Positions 46,418 through 53,981 of a DNA stretch of 64,000 nt are shown here, piece after piece. The DNA lies in NCBI RefSeq assembly GCF_900176485.1, contig NZ_FWYD01000003.1:62001-126000 (forward strand), in the 5' to 3' direction. The stretch is from Primorskyibacter flagellatus (GTDB taxonomy: Bacteria > Pseudomonadota > Alphaproteobacteria > Rhodobacterales > Rhodobacteraceae). A program made the position numbers and the translations under genes. Within the stretch, counting starts at the first letter, position 1. Every line of letters begins with the position of its first letter. Under the pieces are notes generated by a model, which saw nothing but the letters and a program-made list of their open reading frames with translations, was not told the DNA's origin and searched no databases.

Positions 46418-47022
46418 CCGCCACGCCCGACATCATCGCCATCAATGAAGAGGACCGCCTGCGCGCGGACCTGTACAATTTTCTTGGGCTGCTCCTGTCG
46501 CGCCCACCAGATGAGGGCCTATTGATTCAGACTGCAGGATTGTCAGGCGATGACAGTGATTTGGGTCAGGCGATCTCGACCCTTGCGAAGTTGGCAAAGC
46601 TGACGCGGACCGCAACGGTAGAAAGCGAATACAACCGCCTGTTCATCGGATTGGCGCGGGGCGAGTTGCTGCCCTATGCCAGTTACTACCTGACAGGTTT
46701 CCTGAACGAGAAGCCCCTTGCTACGCTGCGGCAGGACATGTCGGCGCGTGGGCTGGCGCGGGCCGAAAACGTGTTCGAGCCAGAGGACAATATCGCCAGC
46801 CTGATGGAGATGATGGGTGCGATGATTGTTGGCCGGTTCGGCGTGGCGGCGGATCTGGCAGCGCAAAAGAGCTTTTTCAACAAGCATATCGCGCCTTGGG
46901 CGGGGCATTTCTTTGCCGACCTGGAGGCGGCGAAGAACTCTGTCTTCTATGCGCCTGTCGGGACGGTCGGCCGCATCTTTATCGGGATCGAGGCCGAAGC
47001 CTTTCGGATGAGCAAGGGATAA
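46414..47022 (+). CDS. TorD-family molybdoenzyme chaperone
   Basis: Cytoplasmic chaperone of 202 residues in the TorD/DmsD/NarJ group. Family blocks are RADLYNFLGLLLSRPPDEGLL, VESEYNRLFIGLARGELLPYASYYLTGFL and EPEDNIASLMEMMGAMI. Such proteins hold the apo-molybdoenzyme and its Tat signal until the cofactor is in place. Here the client should be FdhA or the small Tat protein encoded next. The start at 46414 overlaps the DUF3306 stop (ATGA). Confidence 0.9.
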   Translation: MTATPDIIAINEEDRLRADLYNFLGLLLSRPPDEGLLIQTAGLSGDDSDLGQAISTLAKLAKLTRTATVESEYNRLFIGLARGELLPYASYYLTGFLNEKPLATLRQDMSARGLARAENVFEPEDNIASLMEMMGAMIVGRFGVAADLAAQKSFFNKHIAPWAGHFFADLEAAKNSVFYAPVGTVGRIFIGIEAEAFRMSKG

Positions 47023-47107
47023 CCCCTTCGACATCACATGTCTGCGGCGATTGGCTGTGGGCTCAGAGTGGCGGGAAACCGTCAGAACCAGTGAGGAGGT
47101 ACTCACG

Positions 47108-47299
47108 ATGACACGGAAAACCTACGAGGCCACAAGCCGCCGCGATTTCCTGAAACTGGCCGGGACCACGGCACCGCTTGCCGCGGTGGCGATAGCGACC
47201 GGCACGGCGGAAGCAGAGGCAGCAGAGGTCGATCTGGCATCGGAAAAGATGCAGGATACCGCGCATACCCGCGCTTACTACACCAGCGCCCGGTTCTGA
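47108..47299 (+). CDS. Small Tat-signal protein of the formate dehydrogenase region
   Basis: Protein of 63 residues that is mostly a twin-arginine signal peptide: SRRDFLKLAGTTAPLAAVA, then an Ala/Glu-rich stretch and a short mature tail ending TRAYYTSARF. It starts at 47108 after a clear AGGAGG site. Such peptides recur just before FDH alpha genes in proteobacteria. Possible roles are as a small exported subunit or as a Tat escort; neither can be decided here. Confidence 0.82.
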   Translation: MTRKTYEATSRRDFLKLAGTTAPLAAVAIATGTAEAEAAEVDLASEKMQDTAHTRAYYTSARF

Positions 47300-47403
47300 A
47301 CCGGATGCAGGATTTGGCCTGAGGACGACTGGTTGCGTGACGCCCGACTGTTCCGGCCTTCTTGTAAACCAAGCGCGCAAGAGGCGCGTGAAGGGAGGAA
47401 ACC

Positions 47404-50400
47404 ATGCTTAGGAAAAAGACCAACGGGGTTGCGCGACGCCCCCAACGGACAAGTATCCTGTCGGATGTGGCACAAACATCCGTTGACCGGCGCGCATTTC
47501 TGCGCGGGTCCGGTCTTGCGATCGGGGGCCTTGCGGCGATTGCCGCCACAGGCGGAACGGTCACACAGGCCAGCGCTCAATCTGCCGTAAGCGGTGCAGT
47601 AGAGCTGCGCAAATCCGTCTGCACGCATTGTTCGGTCGGCTGTACCGTTCAGGCCGAGGTGTCGAACGGTGTCTGGATCGGGCAGGAGCCCGGTTGGGAC
47701 AGCCCGTTCAACCTGGGCGCGCATTGCGCCAAGGGGGCCTCGGTGCGCGAACATGCGCATGGCGAGCGCCGTCTGAAATACCCGATGAAAAAAGAGGGTG
47801 GTGAGTGGAAGCGCATCAGCTGGGAACAGGCGATCAACGAGATCGGCGACGGCATGATGCAGATCCGCGAGCAATCCGGCCCGGACAGCGTTTATTGGCT
47901 GGGCAGCGCCAAGCATAGCAACGAACAGGCCTATCTGTTCCGCAAGTTTGCCAGCTACTGGGGCACGAATAACGTGGATCACCAGGCGCGGATCTGCCAT
48001 TCGACCACGGTTGCGGGTGTTGCGAACACATGGGGCTACGGTGCCATGACCAACAGCTATAACGACATCCATAATTCCAAGGCGATGTTCTTGATCGGGT
48101 CCAATCCGGCAGAGGCGCATCCGGTGTCGTTGCTGCATCTGCTGAAGGCGAAGGAAGAGAACAACGCGCCGCTGATCGTGTGCGATCCGCGCTTCACCCG
48201 CACCGCGGCCCATGCCGACGAATATGTCCGTTTCCGCCCCGGCACCGATGTGGCGCTGATCTGGGGCGTCCTGTGGCACATCTTCGAAAACGGGTGGGAG
48301 GACAAGGAGTTCATCCGCACCCGTGTCTGGGGCATGGATCAGATCCGCGAAGAGGTTGCCAAGTGGAACCCCGATGAGGTCGAGCGCGTGACCGGCACCC
48401 CCGGCAGCCAGCTGGGCCGCGTCGCCCGGACATTGGCCAACAACCGTCCCGGCACGCTGATCTGGTGCATGGGGGGAACCCAGCATTCGACGGGCAACAA
48501 CAACACGCGCGCTTACTGCGTGCTGCAACTTGCGCTGGGCAACATCGGAACACAGGGCGGCGGTGCCAACATTTTCCGCGGCCATGACAATGTGCAGGGG
48601 GCCACGGATCTGGGTGTTCTGTCGCATACGCTACCCGGATATTACGGGCTTGCAAAAGGTGCCTGGCAGCATTGGGCACGGGTCTGGGAGGAGGACTTTG
48701 ACTGGTTGAACGGTCAGTTCCAGACCGTCAAGGGCGCAGACGGCAAGGACAAGAACCTGATGTACGAGACCGGGATACCGGTGTCGCGCTGGATCGACGG
48801 GGTGCTGGAAGATGCCGAAAACATCGACCAACCCAACAACCTGCGGGCGATGGTTCTGTGGGGGCATGCGCCGAATTCGCAAACCCGCATGGCCGAGATG
48901 AAGACCGCGATGGAAAAGCTGGACATGCTGGTCGTGGTCGACCCGTATCCTACAGTCTCGGCCGTGCTGCATGACCGGGCCGATGGCGTCTATCTGCTGC
49001 CGGCCGCAACGCAGTTCGAGACTTATGGCTCTGTCACCGCGTCCAACCGGTCGCTGCAATGGCGCGAGAAGGTGTTCGACCCGTTGTTTGAATCCAAGCC
49101 GGATCAGGAGATCATCGGCCTGTTCGCCAAGAAGTTCGGCTTTCACGACCGCATGTTCCGCAACATCGCGATCGAGGAGGATGGCGTAACGCCCAATGTC
49201 GAGGATACGCTGCGCGAGCTCAATCGTGGCATGTGGACGGTGGGCTATACCGGGCAAAGCCCCGAGCGGCTGAAACTGCATATGGCCAACCAGCACACGT
49301 TCGACCGCACCACGCTTCAGGCGATTGGCGGTCCGGCGGATGGCGATTATTACGGTCTGCCATGGCCTTGCTGGGGCACGCCCGAGATGAACCATCCCGG
49401 TACGCCGAATCTGTATGACATGTCCAAGCCTGTTGCAGAGGGTGGTTTGTGCTTCCGCGCCCGCTTCGGCGTCGAACGGGACGGTGACAATCTGTTGGCT
49501 GAAGGCGTGTTCAATCCCGGTTCGGAAATTCAGGATGGCTATCCGGAGTTCACCTATCAGATGCTTGTGGATCTGGGCTGGGATGGCGATCTGACGGATG
49601 CCGAGAAACGCTCTATCGCGGGTGTCGCAGGTGTCCAGATCGACGGTGGCGTTGGTGAAAGCGACGACGGCGACGATGGTGCAACTTCGGGACTGACCTC
49701 TGCCGATGGAACGCAAGGTGCCGCCGAAGAGGTGGGCGAACAGTCCATGTCGCCCTTCCCGTCGGATTTCAACGCCAAGGCCAAGGGCGTCAACTGGAAG
49801 ACCGACCTTTCGGGTGGCATCCAGCGGGTCGCGATCAAGCATGGCTGTGCCCCTTTCGGCAATGCCAAAGCCCGCACAGTGGTGTGGACCTTCCCCGATC
49901 CCGTACCTGTCCACCGCGAGCCGCTTTATTCGCCGCGACGCGATCTGGTGGCCGATTATCCGACCTATGAGGACCGCAAGTTCTATCGCTTGCCGACCAT
50001 GTATGCCTCGATCCAGAAGCAGGATTTCAGCAAGGATTATCCGATCATCCTGACCTCTGGTCGTCTGGTCGAATATGAGGGCGGGGGCGAAGAGACACGT
50101 TCCAACCCGTGGCTGGCGGAACTCCAGCAGGACATGTTTGTAGAGATCAACCCGCGCGACGCCAACAATCTGGGTGTGCGTGACGGGGCGCAGGTCTGGG
50201 TCGAAGGTGCCGAAGGGTCGAAGGTCAAGGTCATGGCGATGGTGACACGACGGGTGGGCGAGGGCGTGGCCTTCATGCCCTTCCACTTCGGTGGCCATTT
50301 CCAGGGCGAGGATCTGCGGTCCAAATATCCGGACGGCGCTGACCCCTATGTGCTGGGGGAAAGTTCCAACACCGCCCAGACCTATGGCTATGACAGCGTG

Positions 50401-50451
50401 ACCCAGATGCAGGAGACCAAGTGTACTCTCTGCAAGATCATGCCAGCGTAA
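47404..50451 (+). CDS. fdhA: Formate dehydrogenase alpha subunit (catalytic, Mo-bis-MGD)
   Basis: Catalytic subunit of 1,015 residues, oxidising formate to CO2 in the periplasm. The Tat signal is DRRAFLRG (Arg29-Arg30). A [4Fe-4S] site uses Cys73, Cys76, Cys80 and Cys108 (CTHCSVGC ... GAHC). The molybdenum ligand is Cys198, followed by catalytic His199, in QARICHSTTVAG, so it is the cysteine form, not selenocysteine. Further molybdopterin-binding blocks are seen at GTQHSTGNNNTRAYC and GRLVEYEGGGEETRSNPWL. An acidic low-complexity insertion lies at about 748-785. The C-terminus carries an extra CTLCKIM. Good AGGGAGG ribosome site. Followed by fdhB after 13 bases. Confidence 0.94.
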   Translation: MLRKKTNGVARRPQRTSILSDVAQTSVDRRAFLRGSGLAIGGLAAIAATGGTVTQASAQSAVSGAVELRKSVCTHCSVGCTVQAEVSNGVWIGQEPGWDSPFNLGAHCAKGASVREHAHGERRLKYPMKKEGGEWKRISWEQAINEIGDGMMQIREQSGPDSVYWLGSAKHSNEQAYLFRKFASYWGTNNVDHQARICHSTTVAGVANTWGYGAMTNSYNDIHNSKAMFLIGSNPAEAHPVSLLHLLKAKEENNAPLIVCDPRFTRTAAHADEYVRFRPGTDVALIWGVLWHIFENGWEDKEFIRTRVWGMDQIREEVAKWNPDEVERVTGTPGSQLGRVARTLANNRPGTLIWCMGGTQHSTGNNNTRAYCVLQLALGNIGTQGGGANIFRGHDNVQGATDLGVLSHTLPGYYGLAKGAWQHWARVWEEDFDWLNGQFQTVKGADGKDKNLMYETGIPVSRWIDGVLEDAENIDQPNNLRAMVLWGHAPNSQTRMAEMKTAMEKLDMLVVVDPYPTVSAVLHDRADGVYLLPAATQFETYGSVTASNRSLQWREKVFDPLFESKPDQEIIGLFAKKFGFHDRMFRNIAIEEDGVTPNVEDTLRELNRGMWTVGYTGQSPERLKLHMANQHTFDRTTLQAIGGPADGDYYGLPWPCWGTPEMNHPGTPNLYDMSKPVAEGGLCFRARFGVERDGDNLLAEGVFNPGSEIQDGYPEFTYQMLVDLGWDGDLTDAEKRSIAGVAGVQIDGGVGESDDGDDGATSGLTSADGTQGAAEEVGEQSMSPFPSDFNAKAKGVNWKTDLSGGIQRVAIKHGCAPFGNAKARTVVWTFPDPVPVHREPLYSPRRDLVADYPTYEDRKFYRLPTMYASIQKQDFSKDYPIILTSGRLVEYEGGGEETRSNPWLAELQQDMFVEINPRDANNLGVRDGAQVWVEGAEGSKVKVMAMVTRRVGEGVAFMPFHFGGHFQGEDLRSKYPDGADPYVLGESSNTAQTYGYDSVTQMQETKCTLCKIMPA

Positions 50452-50464
50452 GGAGGAAAACAGA

Positions 50465-51058
50465 ATGGCCAGAGCTAAATTCCTGTGTGATGCCGAGCGC
50501 TGCATCGAGTGCAACGCCTGCGTCACCGCGTGCAAGAACGAGCACGAAGTGCCGTGGGGCATCAACCGACGACGGGTCGTGACCATCCAGGATGGTGATC
50601 CCGGCGAAAGGTCGATCTCGGTCGCGTGCATGCATTGCTCAGACGCGCCCTGCATGGCGGTCTGTCCGGTGGATTGCTTCTACCAGACCGAAGACGGTGT
50701 CGTGCTGCATTCGAAGGATCTGTGCATCGGTTGCGGCTATTGTTTCTACGCGTGTCCGTTTGGTGCGCCGCAATACCCGCAGGCCGGCAATTTCGGATCG
50801 CGTGGCAAGATGGACAAATGCACCTTCTGTGCAGGTGGTCCCGAGGAGAACAACTCGGCCGCGGAGTTCACCAAATACGGGCGCAACCGGATCGCGGAAG
50901 GCAAGCTGCCGATCTGCGCCGAGATGTGTTCCACCAAGGCGCTGCTGGCAGGGGATGGCGATATCGTGTCGGCGATCTACCGCGAGCGTGTGGTGGCGCG
51001 CGGTTTCGGCTCTGGTGCCTGGGGATGGGGCACGGCCTACGATCAGAAGGGCGGGTGA
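50465..51058 (+). CDS. fdhB: Formate dehydrogenase beta subunit (4 x [4Fe-4S])
   Basis: Electron-transfer subunit of 197 residues. Four ferredoxin-like Cys groups are visible: CIECNACVTACKNEH, CMHCSDAPCMAVCP, CIGCGYCFYACP and the split CTFCAG...CAEMCSTKAL. They carry electrons from FdhA to the membrane cytochrome. There is no Tat signal of its own, so it probably travels with FdhA. The gene follows fdhA with an AAGGAGG site; 234 bases holding repeat copy B separate it from fdhC. Confidence 0.93.
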   Translation: MARAKFLCDAERCIECNACVTACKNEHEVPWGINRRRVVTIQDGDPGERSISVACMHCSDAPCMAVCPVDCFYQTEDGVVLHSKDLCIGCGYCFYACPFGAPQYPQAGNFGSRGKMDKCTFCAGGPEENNSAAEFTKYGRNRIAEGKLPICAEMCSTKALLAGDGDIVSAIYRERVVARGFGSGAWGWGTAYDQKGG

Positions 51059-51184
51059 TCCTTGCGACAGGCTGGCGGGGCGGGACCCTCGCCGGAACTG
51101 GCCTGGTGTCTGTCCGACAGTGGTGGTGGTTTTGCGACTGGTGCATGATCGCTCTGGTGTCGGCACAGCGTGAAAATGACGGAA

Positions 51185-51234
51185 GCGAGGGGCCAGCCCC
51201 TCGCGCTCCCCGGAGTATTTTTGCCAAGAAGAAG
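51185..51234 (-). repeat. Intergenic repeat with GGGGC hairpin, copy B
   Basis: Reverse-orientation copy of the element at 16300-16346. The head reads back from 51234 to 51208 with a single mismatch over 27 bases. The hairpin is GCGAGGGGC/GCCCCTCGC (51185-51204) with the same two-base centre. It lies between fdhB and fdhC and could weaken or stabilise mRNA at this junction. Confidence 0.75.
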
Positions 51235-51292
51235 GGGTGGGGCCATTGATGGCTCTGCGGCCTGTTTCCTTTGGAGTCTGGAGAAGTGGACA

Positions 51293-52492
51293 ATGTTGCG
51301 TCATTTGATGACCGTTCTCATGCTGGTTTTTCTGACGTTGCCCGCTGCGGTGCGTTCGCAGGAAGCTGAAGCACTTCCGATTGATAGATCCGCCACGGGC
51401 GGGGCGCAGACATTGGAAGATATTCTACGGCGCCAGAACGGCGAGCCGGTGGATGACAGGTTTCGCCGCGAAGCGATTGGTGGGGATGCGGTGAGTGCGC
51501 CTGGTCTGGGCCCGTTGGGTGGCGCGTCCGATCCGGAGCTTTGGCGGGCTTTGCGCTATAACGAAGCGGAGGTCACCACCTCGACGCGCGGTGATCTGGG
51601 CAAGGTGCTGGTGCAGGATGGCGGCATGCGGTGGTACGAGTTTCGTCGCGGGCCGCTGGTTACCTATGGCGGCTGGTTGCTGCTTGGCACGATTGCTGCT
51701 CTGGTTGTGTTTTTCCTTCTGCGCGGGCGCGTCCGTATCGAGGGCGAGAAAACCGGCAGGACGGTCACGCGGTTTCAGGCGTTCGAGCGGTTCTCGCACT
51801 GGCTGGTCGCCGGGTCATTCGTGCTGTTAGGGTTGACGGGTCTGGTCACCCTGATGGGCCGGATGTTCATTGCGCCCTATCTGGGGCTAGAGGCGAACGC
51901 GACCCTGCTGACGATTTCCAAGCTGATCCACAATAACGTGGCCTGGGCTTTCATGCTGGGGCTGATCCTCGTATTCGTCCTGTGGGTCTGGCACAATATT
52001 CCCAATCGGCTTGACCTGGTCTGGATTTCGCAGGCGGGCGGTATCATCGGCAAGAAGCATCCGCCGGCAAAGAAGTTCAATGCCGGGCAGAAGCTGGTTT
52101 TCTGGTCGGTGATCATCCTGGGGGCGTCCCTGTCGGTTTCGGGGTTGTCCCTGTTGTTCCCGTTCGAAATGCCGCTATTTGCCAAGACGTTTGGCATCCT
52201 CAACGATATGGGCGCGCCCGGTTGGTTCGGTATGGACCCCTTGCCCGCGTCGCTGGCCCCGCAAGAGGAAATGCAACTGGCGCAGCTATGGCACGCCATC
52301 GTTGCCTTCGTGATGATGGCGATCATTCTTGGGCATATCTATATCGGGACTTTGGGAATGGAGGGCGCGTTTGACGCCATGGGCTCTGGCGAGGTGGATG
52401 AAGCCTGGGCGCATCAGCATCATTCGATCTGGCTGGAGGAGGTGAAAGCCGAAGAAAAGTCCCCGGCCAGCGACGCCACGCCAGCGGAGTAG
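51293..52492 (+). CDS. fdhC: Formate dehydrogenase gamma subunit (cytochrome b)
   Basis: Membrane cytochrome b of 399 residues. A signal-like N-terminus (LMTVLMLVFLTLPAAVRS) and a periplasmic segment of about 100 residues precede four membrane helices. Heme ligand His candidates lie in FERFSHWLVAGSF, SKLIHNNVAWAF, LWHAIVAFVMM and GHIYIGTLG. It takes electrons from FdhB to the quinone pool. The ATG at 51293 follows GGAGAAG; the frame upstream runs through repeat copy B and is not coding. Four bases separate it from the WD40-cytochrome gene. Confidence 0.92.
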   Translation: MLRHLMTVLMLVFLTLPAAVRSQEAEALPIDRSATGGAQTLEDILRRQNGEPVDDRFRREAIGGDAVSAPGLGPLGGASDPELWRALRYNEAEVTTSTRGDLGKVLVQDGGMRWYEFRRGPLVTYGGWLLLGTIAALVVFFLLRGRVRIEGEKTGRTVTRFQAFERFSHWLVAGSFVLLGLTGLVTLMGRMFIAPYLGLEANATLLTISKLIHNNVAWAFMLGLILVFVLWVWHNIPNRLDLVWISQAGGIIGKKHPPAKKFNAGQKLVFWSVIILGASLSVSGLSLLFPFEMPLFAKTFGILNDMGAPGWFGMDPLPASLAPQEEMQLAQLWHAIVAFVMMAIILGHIYIGTLGMEGAFDAMGSGEVDEAWAHQHHSIWLEEVKAEEKSPASDATPAE

Positions 52493-52496
52493 GCGG

Positions 52497-53816
52497 GTGC
52501 AACGCGCGCTTATCCTCGCCATCTGGCTCTGTGCGACCTCTGCGGGCGCGCAGGATTTCACCACGCTGAAAGGGCATGGCGGCCCGATCATGGATATTGC
52601 CGTGGATGGTGACGGGCGCGTTGCAACCGCCAGTTTCGACAATTCGGTGGGCCTTTGGGAAGGGGGCGCACCTGTCTGGCTGGAAGGGCACGCGGCTGCG
52701 GTCGGCGTGGTGACATTCCACGGCGACGGGATGCTGGTGTCAGGCGGCGATGATTTCAGCGTGCGTCTTTGGTCCGAAGGTGGCGTGAGCCGCGTGCTGG
52801 GGCAGCACCGGGGCAAGGTCACGGATGTCGCCGTCTCGACCGAAGCGGGGCTGGTGGCGAGTGCATCCTGGGACGGGACCATCGGGCTGATGCCGTTGGA
52901 TGCAGACTGGGCCAGCGCGCATTATCCGCCGCTTGAAGAGCCTGAGCCACGGTTTCTGGAAGCGCCGGGAGCGGTAAATGCGGTGGCATTTTCTGGTCCA
53001 GATACGCTCTATGCCGGGACATCTACGGGCGAGTTGATGCGCTTTGACCTTGCGAAGGGTGCGATGCTGCCGATTATCCGTCACGGGTTCGGGATTAACG
53101 AGGTGATCGTGACGGATGACTGGATCGCCTATGGCGCGGTGGATGGCGGCACCCGCATCATTGATCATGAAGGTGCCGAGATTGCCGATTTCACGCTTGA
53201 CCGGCGCCCGATCCTGTCGATGGCCCATCATGCCGGGACCCATCAGCTCGCCGTCGGGGACGGGCATGGCTATATCATGATGCTGGACACCGAAGATTGG
53301 CGGATCACGCGCGACTTTCGGGCCACACGCGAAGGCCCGGTCTGGGCGCTTGCCTTTTCGCCTGACGGGACGACGATCTGGGCGGGCGGGCTGGATGACG
53401 TGGCCTTTGGCTGGCCCGTTGCCGCGCTGGATGCATTTGAGCCTGGGATTTCCGGCGCGCGCAGTTTCCTGCGCCCCGCCGAGGACATGAGCAATGGTGA
53501 GCGGCAGTTCATGCGCAAATGTTCGATCTGCCACGCGCTTGGGGCGGAAGCGTCCCGCAAGGCCGGGCCGAGCCTGCACGGTCTGTTCGGTCGGCGTGCC
53601 GGGACAGTGCCGGGCTACAATTATTCCGCGACACTGACCGGATCGACGATCCTCTGGGATGAGACAACCGTGGACGCTCTGTTCGACGAAGGCCCGGACC
53701 ACTATGTTCCGGGAACAAAGATGCCGATGCAGGTGATCGCAGCGCAGCAGGATCGTGCCGATCTGATAGAGTTCCTGAAACAGGCCACGCGCGCACCGGT
53801 GGAACATGAGGAGTAG
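52497..53816 (+). CDS. Exported WD40-repeat protein fused to cytochrome c
   Basis: Protein of 439 residues starting with GTG. The signal peptide is about 1-18 (ILAIWLCATSAGA then QDF). Residues 20-325 form WD40-type blades (GHGGPIMDIAV, ASFDNSVGLWEGG, GGDDFSVRLWSEGG, ASASWDGTIGLM, VWALAFSPDGTTIWAGG). A class I cytochrome c follows: CSICH at 342-346 and the axial Met candidate in GTKMPM (409-411). Placed 4 bases after fdhC, it is likely a periplasmic electron-transfer or assembly partner of the dehydrogenase. The fusion itself is unusual. Confidence 0.85.
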   Translation: MQRALILAIWLCATSAGAQDFTTLKGHGGPIMDIAVDGDGRVATASFDNSVGLWEGGAPVWLEGHAAAVGVVTFHGDGMLVSGGDDFSVRLWSEGGVSRVLGQHRGKVTDVAVSTEAGLVASASWDGTIGLMPLDADWASAHYPPLEEPEPRFLEAPGAVNAVAFSGPDTLYAGTSTGELMRFDLAKGAMLPIIRHGFGINEVIVTDDWIAYGAVDGGTRIIDHEGAEIADFTLDRRPILSMAHHAGTHQLAVGDGHGYIMMLDTEDWRITRDFRATREGPVWALAFSPDGTTIWAGGLDDVAFGWPVAALDAFEPGISGARSFLRPAEDMSNGERQFMRKCSICHALGAEASRKAGPSLHGLFGRRAGTVPGYNYSATLTGSTILWDETTVDALFDEGPDHYVPGTKMPMQVIAAQQDRADLIEFLKQATRAPVEHEE

Positions 53817-53822
53817 GGCAAA

Positions 53823-53948
53823 ATGAAATCTATGTTGATCGCCTTTGTCGCCATCGCCGTGATCGGTGTGGGCGCGCATTACGCGCTGCAAGAGGTGGGG
53901 TTCTCGGCGCAAGAGGTCTCTTCCGGGCCGTCCGTCCGGCTTGACTGA
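53823..53948 (+). CDS. 41-residue single-span membrane peptide
   Basis: Very short gene with a strong GAGGAG site 10 bases before the ATG. The product starts MKSMLIAFVAIAVIGVGAHYAL, a membrane span or uncleaved signal, and ends in a short polar tail (SAQEVSSGPSVRLD). It begins 6 bases after the WD40-cytochrome stop, so it is part of the formate dehydrogenase operon. Small one-helix subunits often stabilise respiratory complexes; that role is a guess. Confidence 0.68.
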   Translation: MKSMLIAFVAIAVIGVGAHYALQEVGFSAQEVSSGPSVRLD

Positions 53949-53981
53949 CCTTTACAGGCGTTGCGAAGGGGTATCTTTGCG

